The notes under the pieces are model-generated. The model had not been told where the DNA came from and did no database searches. It was given only the letters and a program-made list of their open reading frames with translations. Position numbers and translations under genes: made by a program. Positions 7,078-12,817 of a stretch of 14,224 nucleotides of DNA are shown here, one piece after another (the first letter of the stretch is position 1; the number at the start of each line of letters is the position of its first letter). The stretch lies in NCBI GenBank assembly GCA_903929655.1, contig CAIYVS010000401.1, positions 1 to 14,224 of the forward strand. Direction: 5' to 3'. Source of the DNA: an uncultured Bacteroidota bacterium (GTDB lineage: Bacteria; Bacteroidota; Bacteroidia; Chitinophagales; Chitinophagaceae).

Positions 7078-7117
7078 ACATGCTATTTGCCCTTCCGGCA
7101 AATAGCATGTTGTTTTT
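7078..7117 (+). terminator. Intrinsic terminator after the dinB-like gene
   Basis: A perfect 14-bp stem (ACATGCTATTTGCC paired with GGCAAATAGCATGT), a five-base loop CTTCC and a TGTTTTT tail lie 22 bases past the stop codon. Confidence 0.92.
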
Positions 7118-7165
7118 ACCAGGAGAGGAATGGAACCTTAATTCTTAAATACCGTATAAATACGC

Positions 7166-7196
7166 TTGTGTGTCACAATAAACAGTTGTTACTTTG
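7166..7196 (+). promoter_or_regulatory. Promoter of the 7214-7912 gene
   Basis: TTG (7166-7168), 20 bases, then TTACTTTG (7189-7196), a 7-of-8 match to TAnnTTTG. It lies 17 bases before the ATG. Confidence 0.55.
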
Positions 7197-7213
7197 TAAA
7201 AAAATTATATTTT

Positions 7214-7912
7214 ATGAAAGCTAAGTGTATCTTATTGTCGCTGTTTTTATTGTCTTTATATACTGTTTACGCGCAGGAAAGCCTCGACGTAGCTCCCGGT
7301 AAAGACAGGTGGTCCATTAAAACATCTGCTGACATCTCGAAAAAAGCAAAAAATGTTAATCTCAACACTTTGCTTCAACTACCCCTGCTTGACAATCAAT
7401 ATACCAATGTTACTTATCCTGACAAATTGATCCCCAAGTCTCCCGGAAATGGATTGAAAGAAGGAGACATGATCACAACTAAAGGTTATCTCCACCTGGT
7501 TGCCCTGGAAAGGAGTAGTGCTGATAAAAGCGACGGTGATTATCATATACAGCTAACATTAAGTCCTGATTGGGGCGACTCATGCTTTATTGTTGAGATA
7601 CCTTATGCAGACTTTATAAGTTCAGACCTGAAGGATTCTTCAGTGAACAACAGGACATTCATCAGTACCAAACTAACGAAAGGTAAAACACCTTCCACTT
7701 CCGGAAGTATTATGCAACACCCGGTTTATGTAAAGGTTAGCGGCCAGTTGTTTTACGATGCTATTCATGCAAATACGATGCGCAATGCAGACCCATCTAA
7801 AAATATATACCGGGGGAAAAGCGGATCGCAGAGTGTTAAAATGCATTCGTACACTGCATGGGAAATTCATCCCGTAACTCATATTGAGTTTGCGAAAGCA
7901 CCAAAGTCTTGA
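7214..7912 (+). CDS. Exported protein of unknown function with a WEIHPV motif
   Basis: A 232-residue protein with a signal peptide (MKAKCILLSLFLLSLYTVYA, cleavage before Q21), so it is periplasmic or outer-surface. The mature part has a pattern I have seen in Bacteroidota exported proteins: GYLHLVALE (91-99), DGDYHIQL (107-114), VEIP (127-130), VSGQLFYDAIH (175-185) and WEIHPV near the end (216-221). The repeated acidic and histidine residues (E99, D109, H111, D182, H185, H219) could form a metal or catalytic site, perhaps on an OB-like beta barrel; this is speculation. I do not know a function. The ATG at 7214 gives a clean signal peptide; an upstream in-frame TTG at 7166 would spoil it. The gene converges on the next one with only seven bases between stops. 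Confidence 0.7.
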   Translation: MKAKCILLSLFLLSLYTVYAQESLDVAPGKDRWSIKTSADISKKAKNVNLNTLLQLPLLDNQYTNVTYPDKLIPKSPGNGLKEGDMITTKGYLHLVALERSSADKSDGDYHIQLTLSPDWGDSCFIVEIPYADFISSDLKDSSVNNRTFISTKLTKGKTPSTSGSIMQHPVYVKVSGQLFYDAIHANTMRNADPSKNIYRGKSGSQSVKMHSYTAWEIHPVTHIEFAKAPKS

Positions 7913-7919
7913 TTTTCGC

Positions 7920-9290
7920 TTAAAAGGAAACGCATTTCTCAGGGAAAGCAGAAGCGTGTTTGTATACCAGGTTGCGTATATAATCATTTCCCTGCAGGGG
8001 CTCCAGGTGCTTTTCCAGGAGGTCTATGTTTTTTAATGTCTTCCTGTCAGGTATATAGCCCATCCCGTAGAAATTACCTTCTTTCATCAGTATGCAGCTA
8101 TGCTCATTATCGTCTATGCCTTTATCAACCAGCGCAAAAGTAGGTAAGTGCTTTTTTATCCAGTTCATGGCGGCTTCCACCTTCCTGTTATACTTTTCCG
8201 GATGCTCCGCAGCAGGGCAGGGGCCCGAACAAAGTTCGGTATGAGATTCTTTGCTGCACTGCGCATCTTTTATAAGATTGCAAAGCCGGGCGCAAAGTCC
8301 GAATTCGTTGATCAGTTCTTTAAGCCAATGGTGGCCTTCATCCAGGGTGTTAAATGTGTACACAGGTTTATAGTATCTTTTGTTTTTCTCTATAGCCAGT
8401 CGTTTAAAACCCTGCCGGTCTTCATACACCAGCAAACCAAACTGGGGCAGGTAGCCCCGCTGGCTGCGGTTATACATAGGCCACAGGCGCCGTATCTCTG
8501 CACTTTCCAGTATATGTGCCATCAGTTCGGTGGCGCATTCTTTATAACTTATTTTATGCACATCCCTTAAAAAATCCTGCTTTTGTTTATTGGGGTTATT
8601 GTTAGAGAAATGACTTCTTACCCTCCTGCGCAGGTTTTTAGCCTTGCCTATATAGATGGTCTTGCCCTTGGCATTATAGAAATAATAAACGCCCGGCACA
8701 CCCGGCATATTGTCAATCTGTTCCACCGGTAAATGCGGTGGCAGGTACTGCTCTTTATTTCTTCCCTTCAGCATGCCGCCAATCACATTTTCTTTATCAT
8801 GGGCCACCAGTTTGGCAAAAAGAAAAGCAGTAGCCATAGCATCACCGCCGGCCCTGTGCCGGTTGGCAATGTTAATATCCAGTTGGTGGCATAGTTTACC
8901 AAGGCTGTAACCATTCAGGTTAGGAAATATCTTACGAGATAAGCGTACAGTACATAATTTTTTAGAATCCAGTTCAAAACCCGCATGCTGCAAGTGATGT
9001 TTTACAAAAGAATAATCAAAGTTTACGTTGTGCGCTATGAATATTTTATCCTGCAAAAGCTCAAAAACCTGTGCGGCCACTTCTTCAAAAGCAGGGGCAT
9101 TGGCAACCATGGCATTGCTGATGCCGGTAAGAGATTGTATAAAAGAAGGGATACTTACTTTTGGGTTCACCAGGGTTTCATAAAAGTTCAGCACTTTTGT
9201 CCCATCATGTATTACAATGGCTATTTCTGTAATTCCATTCCCCAGAGCATAGCTACCGGTTGTTTCAATATCAACTATCGCATACAGCAT
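7920..9290 (-). CDS. DEDDh exonuclease fused to GIY-YIG (UvrC/Cho-like) nuclease
   Basis: A 456-residue two-domain nuclease. Residues 1-165 are a DnaQ-type 3'-5' exonuclease with all metal ligands: D7-I-E9, H87-N-V-N-F-D92 and H145-RAGG-D150. Residues about 195-280 are a GIY-YIG nuclease like UvrC's first half: GVPGVYYFYN, then TIYIGKAKNLRRRVRSHF (211-228) and the catalytic-type E263. A C-terminal part contains cysteines C337, C345, C354 and C358, spaced like the quartet proposed to hold an iron-sulfur cluster in UvrC. The helix-hairpin-helix and RNase H-like half of UvrC is missing, as in Cho. Fusions of this kind are known in several phyla and are thought to act in DNA repair, cutting 3' to lesions and possibly trimming. 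The gene appears to be transcribed alone. Confidence 0.9.
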   Translation of the reverse strand: MLYAIVDIETTGSYALGNGITEIAIVIHDGTKVLNFYETLVNPKVSIPSFIQSLTGISNAMVANAPAFEEVAAQVFELLQDKIFIAHNVNFDYSFVKHHLQHAGFELDSKKLCTVRLSRKIFPNLNGYSLGKLCHQLDINIANRHRAGGDAMATAFLFAKLVAHDKENVIGGMLKGRNKEQYLPPHLPVEQIDNMPGVPGVYYFYNAKGKTIYIGKAKNLRRRVRSHFSNNNPNKQKQDFLRDVHKISYKECATELMAHILESAEIRRLWPMYNRSQRGYLPQFGLLVYEDRQGFKRLAIEKNKRYYKPVYTFNTLDEGHHWLKELINEFGLCARLCNLIKDAQCSKESHTELCSGPCPAAEHPEKYNRKVEAAMNWIKKHLPTFALVDKGIDDNEHSCILMKEGNFYGMGYIPDRKTLKNIDLLEKHLEPLQGNDYIRNLVYKHASAFPEKCVSF

Positions 9291-9363
9291 TCTTACATCC
9301 CTTCAAAGTTGAATAAAGATAGGAAGTTTGCCCGAGAGCTTTAAGTTTTTTGCTTAATAACTG

Positions 9364-9397
9364 AAAAGACAAATGCCCCTGTAATGGGGGCATTTGT
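9364..9397 (-). terminator. Intrinsic terminator after the beta-propeller lipoprotein gene
   Basis: A perfect 11-bp stem (ACAAATGCCCC with GGGGCATTTGT, loop of seven) followed on the minus strand by CTTTT. It lies 27 bases past the stop at 9424. Confidence 0.85.
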
Positions 9398-9423
9398 TAA
9401 AATATAATTTTTGTCTTTATGTA

Positions 9424-10578
9424 TTAGTTCGAATATCCGCTAATGGATGAATTATAGCTGGTACCAGACAAGTCGTCTATTACAGGTGAGCATTCTATCA
9501 ATCCGTTGATATTTTGTTTCCACCTCACATTGCCGGTATAGGAATCCAGCGCATACAGGTACTTGTCATAGCCGCCTATAAATACAAGTCCGCCATACAC
9601 TATAGGAGATGACTGAAATAAAGCACGGACAGGGCTTACGAAATCCCATTTTACGGTACCATTTAAGATATTGTAAGCGTATACATTGTAGTCATAACCT
9701 GCCACTATCACCAATTGGTTATTCACATCGGCAAATGGCGATGACACAACACGGTCGCCTGTGCTGTCAACCCAGCGTGGTAGCCCTGATTGCGTATCAA
9801 CGCAATAAACCCGGTAATCATTGCTGCCGAAAATGCAATTACCACCATAAACAGTAGGCGAGCTCTGTATAGCACCAATATTGCCTGTAGCTGGAAATTT
9901 CCATTTCAATGTACCATCAGAAACACGCAATTCATACATAATACCGTTAAGCCCTCCTATATAAACAAACGAATCATTTACAGCAGGAGAAGAGTAATAG
10001 GCATCTTTAGGATTTGATGCAAAGGTCCATTTAGGTACACCGGTTGCTTCGTCAAGCGAATAAACCTTACCGTCATAGCTGGCTACTATCACATAGCCTT
10101 TATGCACAGTGGGTGATGATAATATGGAGTCTTTCGTACCATATTTCCAGCTTATATTTCCTGTGCCGGTATCAACAGCATACAGCGTATCGTTCGTGGT
10201 GCCAAAATAGATCAGTTTCCCGTCTGCAATAGGAGTCGCAATCAACCTGTAAGGTTTGCCTAACAATGAAAATTTGCTGACAAGCGTTCCTGTTTTAGAA
10301 TTCAGTTTGTAGATCACACCGTTCAAAGTAGATATATACAGCATCCCGTTGTAAAGTAAAGGAGATGCTTTTACAACATCGCCTACATTATATTCCCAAT
10401 GCTTATAGCCTGTATAAGGATTGAAAGAATAAACAAATTCGTTATCGCTGCTGATGATAACAGAAGGTTCATATACAGGTGGCAATGGGTCGTCGGAACT
10501 CATTTTTTTACTGCATGAACTTAATAAACTTGTGGTGCTGACAAGGGTTACAATAACAACAATCCAACGTTTGAACAT
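9424..10578 (-). CDS. PQQ-type beta-propeller lipoprotein
   Basis: A 384-residue lipoprotein: basic start, hydrophobic stretch, then lipobox L19-S-S-C22. After a short linker comes a run of about eight similar ~40-residue repeats, each with a pattern of the type SSPTVHKGYVIVASYDGKVY followed by L/V-D-x-x-T/S-G and W-K/D-F. These are PQQ-like (quinoprotein) blades; this version resembles BamB-type propellers, which act as protein-binding scaffolds, rather than quinoprotein dehydrogenases. No heme or catalytic domain is present. The residues after C22 (SKKMSSDD) do not decide between inner and outer membrane anchoring in this phylum. It is flanked by terminators on both sides, so it is a single-gene unit. 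The partner is unknown. Confidence 0.85.
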   Translation of the reverse strand: MFKRWIVVIVTLVSTTSLLSSCSKKMSSDDPLPPVYEPSVIISSDNEFVYSFNPYTGYKHWEYNVGDVVKASPLLYNGMLYISTLNGVIYKLNSKTGTLVSKFSLLGKPYRLIATPIADGKLIYFGTTNDTLYAVDTGTGNISWKYGTKDSILSSPTVHKGYVIVASYDGKVYSLDEATGVPKWTFASNPKDAYYSSPAVNDSFVYIGGLNGIMYELRVSDGTLKWKFPATGNIGAIQSSPTVYGGNCIFGSNDYRVYCVDTQSGLPRWVDSTGDRVVSSPFADVNNQLVIVAGYDYNVYAYNILNGTVKWDFVSPVRALFQSSPIVYGGLVFIGGYDKYLYALDSYTGNVRWKQNINGLIECSPVIDDLSGTSYNSSISGYSN

Positions 10579-10632
10579 GTGGCAGATTTATTTTACTAAT
10601 TTGCAAGATAGTATTTTTAGATATAATTCTAT

Positions 10633-10669
10633 AAAAAAGATCCGGTCTTTTTGGGACCGGATCTTTTTT
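10633..10669 (-). terminator. Bidirectional-looking terminator that overlaps the hpf stop codon
   Basis: A 15-bp perfect stem: A6-GATCCGGTC (10633-10647) pairs with GACCGGATC-T6 (10655-10669) around a seven-base loop. On the minus strand it ends in a T6 tract. Base 10669 is both the last base of the hpf stop codon and the first base of the stem. Confidence 0.9.
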
Positions 10670-10968
10670 CAGGCAGCTACCTTTTCTTTATGTCGTTTGA
10701 TCTGTGTTACTACAGAATCGAAGGCGTGATTGAAAGACTCCTCAAATGCTTTGCTTTCATGTTTTACAAAAAACGAATGACCGGGGATTTGTATCTTTAT
10801 TTCGGCTTTCTTATCCTTTATATGCTGCGAGAGGTTATCCAGCACCAGGAATACTTCTACCCCAATAATACGGTCGTGAAAGGTTTTTAATTTTTCCAGT
10901 TTTGTTTTAACATGGTCTATCAGTTTGCTGTCGGCATCAAAATGAACAGTCTGAATTTGAACATTCAT
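10669..10968 (-). CDS. hpf: Short ribosome hibernation promoting factor (HPF/RaiA family)
   Basis: A 99-residue protein of the short HPF/YfiA type: MNVQIQTVHFDADSKLIDHVKTKL forms the first strand and helix, then IIGVEVFLVLD and a KKAEIKIQIPGHSFFVKHES strand, then a final helix ending ITQ-type basic residues (VVTQIKRHKEKVAA). It binds the 30S decoding centre and silences ribosomes in stationary phase. It lacks the C-terminal dimerisation domain of long HPF, so another factor would be needed for 100S formation if it occurs. It lies 31 bases after the xerC stop, on the same strand, with no promoter visible between, so the two are probably co-transcribed. In many Bacteroidota a similar gene sits after an rpsU-xerC pair, often followed by tRNA genes and tuf, which are absent here. 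Confidence 0.9.
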   Translation of the reverse strand: MNVQIQTVHFDADSKLIDHVKTKLEKLKTFHDRIIGVEVFLVLDNLSQHIKDKKAEIKIQIPGHSFFVKHESKAFEESFNHAFDSVVTQIKRHKEKVAA

Positions 10969-10999
10969 AATTAGACTTTTTATGGTTAAAAAATAATTG

Positions 11000-11890
11000 T
11001 CATCCTCTTGGATGGTTCAATTTATGTATCTCCTTTAATTTGTCAATATTGTTATGCGTATATACCTGAGTTGCAGCAAGACTACTATGTCCCAGCAGGT
11101 CTTTTATAGCCTGTATATTTGCTCCCTTGTTCAATAAATGGGTGGCAAAAGTATGTCTTAATACATGGGGGCTTTTCTTTTGCAATGTTGTTGTAATGCC
11201 CAGGTAATACCTCACTACCCGGTAAATGTATGCTGCATATAATTGTTTGCCGTTTTCAAGGTTAAGTAAATATTTTTTGTCATATACTTCCAGCTTCCGT
11301 TTCTCTGCAATATAGTCTTTCATGGCCCCCAGCAGTTCGGGGCTCACCGGCACCAGGCGCTCTTTATTACCCTTGCCCAGTATCCTTATCTGCCTCAGGC
11401 TCCATTCTATATCGCTTTCTTTCAGTTGTTGCAGCTCATTGCGGCGCATGCCTGTCTGGTACAGCAGGTCGCATATCAGCCTGTTAGTGAAACCTTTAAA
11501 GCCTTCATCAAACTGCACTTCTTCCAGTAAATTTTCGGTTTCTTTCTCTTTCAGGAAGCTGGGCAGGCGCTCGGGCAGCTTTTGGGCATGCAACTGGCTT
11601 ACGGGGTTTTTTTCAAGCAATTGCTTCTTTAAAAGCTGTTTGTAAAAGGAGTTGAGGCTGCTCAGCTTGCGGTTAATGGTACGCGCGGTTTGCTTATTGT
11701 CTTTTATACCCGCCAGCCATGTACGTATGTGAAAATGTGTAATTTCTTTAGGGTCTTTTATATCGAACTCCCTGAGGCTGAAGTCCCTGAACTGTTCAAG
11801 ATCTCCCTGGTAAGCTATCAGTGTGTGTTGAGAATATCGTTTCTCAAACCTCAGGTATTGCAAAAAATCTGTAATCAGGTCTTCGAACAT
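11000..11890 (-). CDS. xerC: Tyrosine recombinase XerC/XerD
   Basis: A 296-residue site-specific recombinase, full length for XerC/D. The N-terminal SAM-like DNA-binding domain (about 1-95) holds FLQYLRFEKRYSQHTLIAY. The catalytic domain has the complete set of residues: R149 (TGMRRNEL), K173 (GKGNKERLVP), H242-V-L-R245, H268 (LGHSS) and the nucleophile Y277 (TQVYTH). It would resolve chromosome dimers at dif together with a second Xer protein. The position between rpsU and hpf is the usual place for a housekeeping Xer gene in this phylum, so it is not a phage or integron integrase. Whether it is XerC or XerD cannot be decided from sequence alone here. Its start follows a 15-bp-arm palindrome. 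Confidence 0.92.
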   Translation of the reverse strand: MFEDLITDFLQYLRFEKRYSQHTLIAYQGDLEQFRDFSLREFDIKDPKEITHFHIRTWLAGIKDNKQTARTINRKLSSLNSFYKQLLKKQLLEKNPVSQLHAQKLPERLPSFLKEKETENLLEEVQFDEGFKGFTNRLICDLLYQTGMRRNELQQLKESDIEWSLRQIRILGKGNKERLVPVSPELLGAMKDYIAEKRKLEVYDKKYLLNLENGKQLYAAYIYRVVRYYLGITTTLQKKSPHVLRHTFATHLLNKGANIQAIKDLLGHSSLAATQVYTHNNIDKLKEIHKLNHPRG

Positions 11891-11895
11891 AGTAA

Positions 11896-11935
11896 CGCCT
11901 GCTATTGTAAATCTACGAAATTACAATAGCAGGCG
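11896..11935. repeat. 15-bp-arm perfect inverted repeat ahead of xerC
   Basis: The arms CGCCTGCTATTGTAA (11896-11910) and TTACAATAGCAGGCG (11921-11935) flank a 10-base loop. It ends five bases before the xerC ATG at 11890. No T-tract follows it on the minus strand, so it is not a standard terminator for rpsU. It is next to a -7 box (11936-11943), so a transcript started there would begin with this stem-loop. Confidence 0.85.
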
Positions 11936-11943
11936 CAAATCTA
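11936..11943 (-). promoter_or_regulatory. -7 promoter box (TAGATTTG) for xerC-hpf
   Basis: The minus strand reads TAGATTTG, a perfect TAnnTTTG, directly adjoining the palindrome. No clear TTG is seen 17-23 bases upstream, so this may be a weak or regulated promoter, and read-through from rpsU is also possible. Confidence 0.4.
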
Positions 11944-11968
11944 TTTTTATATAATACCGTTAAAATTC

Positions 11969-12166
11969 TTAATCTTCGTGCATTCCCATGTTCATCTCCT
12001 GTTTGTAAACAGCTTTCAGAACTTCGAAACGGCGTTTAATAGATGGCTTGGTAAAAGACTGGCGTTCGCGAAGCTGGTTCAGGATACGTGCTTTTTCGTA
12101 CTTTTTCTTGTACTTTTTCAGCGCCTTGTCAATGTTTTCGCAGTCTTTTGAATCAATGATCAACAT
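11969..12166 (-). CDS. rpsU: 30S ribosomal protein bS21
   Basis: A 65-residue basic protein of typical bS21 length, starting MLIIDSKDCENIDKALKKYKKK and containing RERQSFTKPSIKRR. bS21 sits near the 3' end of 16S rRNA on the 30S platform. In Bacteroidota it helps to hide the anti-Shine-Dalgarno sequence, which explains why most mRNAs in this phylum, including nearly all in this window, have no Shine-Dalgarno. This gene is the exception: it has a strong one (12175-12183) behind an ideal promoter. It is first in the rpsU-xerC-hpf order. Confidence 0.95.
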   Translation of the reverse strand: MLIIDSKDCENIDKALKKYKKKYEKARILNQLRERQSFTKPSIKRRFEVLKAVYKQEMNMGMHED

Positions 12167-12174
12167 AATAATAT

Positions 12175-12183
12175 ACCCCCTTT
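12175..12183 (-). promoter_or_regulatory. Strong Shine-Dalgarno of rpsU
   Basis: The minus strand reads AAAGGGGGT, eight bases before the rpsU ATG. It can pair with ACCUCCUUU of the 16S rRNA over nine positions with one G-U pair. No other start in the window has a comparable site. In Bacteroidota such a site is known to let ribosomes that lack bS21 translate rpsU preferentially, giving autoregulation. Confidence 0.85.
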
Positions 12184-12198
12184 AGTAATTTGGGACTG

Positions 12199-12229
12199 CA
12201 AAGATAGGATTTTTTGGTTTTTGAACAAA
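12199..12229 (-). promoter_or_regulatory. rpsU promoter (TTTG-N19-TATCTTTG)
   Basis: On the minus strand TTTG (12229-12226), a 19-base spacer and TATCTTTG (12206-12199) match the Bacteroidota consensus exactly. It predicts a leader of roughly 25-30 bases that contains the Shine-Dalgarno site. This is the best promoter in the window. Confidence 0.85.
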
Positions 12230-12363
12230 CATTTTTACTTTTTTATCGTGCCGGGCTCCAAGCCAGCATCTCTTAAGTCGAAAAATACATGTTGTTAAAT
12301 TAAAATACTTAGGTCCCCACTACTATTCTCCCAATCATATCAAAAAGTATCAATTCCCTGACC

Positions 12364-12512
12364 CTAGTGGCATGTCAACCATAAAATGTCAAAAAATATA
12401 CCGTCCCATACGGGACGGGTGTTTTTATATCTTATTTTTCTACCAATATAATGTCCCTATCGGGACAATGCTTCTTTTATAGGCAGACAAAATACACTTG
12501 ACACAACACTAG
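12364..12512. mobile_element. 149-bp miniature inverted-repeat element, copy 1
   Basis: The ends are CTAGTGGCATGTCAA and TTGACACAACACTAG, imperfect terminal inverted repeats matching at 12 of 15 positions (13 of 15 in the left-end variant of copy 2 against this right end). Inside are two hairpins: CCGTCCC/GGGACGG with loop ATAC (12401-12418) and TGTCCC/GGGACA with loop TATC (12452-12467), separated by a T-rich stretch and CTACCAATAT. GTCCC/GGGAC hairpins of this kind look like Bacteroidota REP-type elements mobilised by TnpA-REP proteins. It has no coding capacity, so any movement would need a transposase elsewhere. Confidence 0.7.
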
Positions 12513-12591
12513 CTATTCCCATTCATTTTAACTAAAGCGCCCAAATGTCCACCTTTGGTGTCTATTCAGTCAAATCCGTCAACATTATATA

Positions 12592-12622
12592 CGATATGTA
12601 CTAGATATGCGATATGTACTAG
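12592..12622. repeat. 18-bp tandem repeat next to element copy 2
   Basis: CGATATGTACTAGATATG is followed by a second, partial unit (CGATATGTACTAG). The core ATATGTACTAG occurs at 12594-12604 and 12612-12622, and again past copy 2 at 12770-12780. The two outer occurrences flank the element and may be an insertion-site duplication. Confidence 0.65.
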
Positions 12623-12767
12623 TGTCATGTCAACCATAAAATGTCAAAAAATATATCGTCCCATACGGGACGGGTGTTTTTATATCTTATTTTTCTACCA
12701 ATATAATGTCCCTATTGGGACAATGCTTCTTTTAAAGGCAGACAAAATACACTTGACACAACATTAG
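12619..12767. mobile_element. 149-bp miniature inverted-repeat element, copy 2
   Basis: The same length and orientation as copy 1, with five substitutions (about 97% identical). The ends are CTAGTGTCATGTCAA and TTGACACAACATTAG. The hairpins are kept: TCGTCCC/GGGACGG (12656-12673, the outer pair now T-G) and TGTCCC/GGGACA (12707-12722, change only in the loop). Changes that spare the stems suggest that the hairpins matter, though five differences are too few to prove it. Confidence 0.7.
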
Positions 12768-12817
12768 CTATATGTACTAGTCTGGAGGCTTACACTAAGT
12801 TTCTCTTTTCAGAGACA

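Larger units (their letters stand above)
12230..12817. other. Noncoding gap with two copies of a small repeat element
   Basis: About 590 bases separate the rpsU promoter from the uvrA stop. Half is taken by two 149-bp repeats (12364-12512 and 12619-12767). I see no gene in 12230-12363 or in 12513-12618 apart from short AT-rich sequence and the short direct repeats next to copy 2. Reading frames across the repeats show no protein features. Confidence 0.75.

Noticed and set aside
8148..8570. 140-residue plus-strand reading frame
   Set aside because: It lies wholly antisense to the exonuclease/GIY-YIG gene, which carries intact catalytic motifs.
11000..11890. Integron or phage integrase marking a mobile island
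   Set aside because: The rpsU-xerC-hpf context and the standard Xer length point to the housekeeping recombinase. No attachment sites or cargo genes are visible.
12364..12767. CRISPR-like repeat-spacer pattern
   Set aside because: There are only two copies, each 149 bp, separated by 106 bases. The hairpins and terminal inverted repeats fit a miniature element, and no cas genes are present.
12555..12767. 70-residue reading frame through element copy 2
   Set aside because: It crosses the border of a noncoding repeat, has no promoter and shows no protein features.
12802..12815. TCTCT/AGAGA hairpin just after the uvrA stop as a terminator
   Set aside because: The stem has only five pairs with no T-tract on the minus strand, so it is not convincing.
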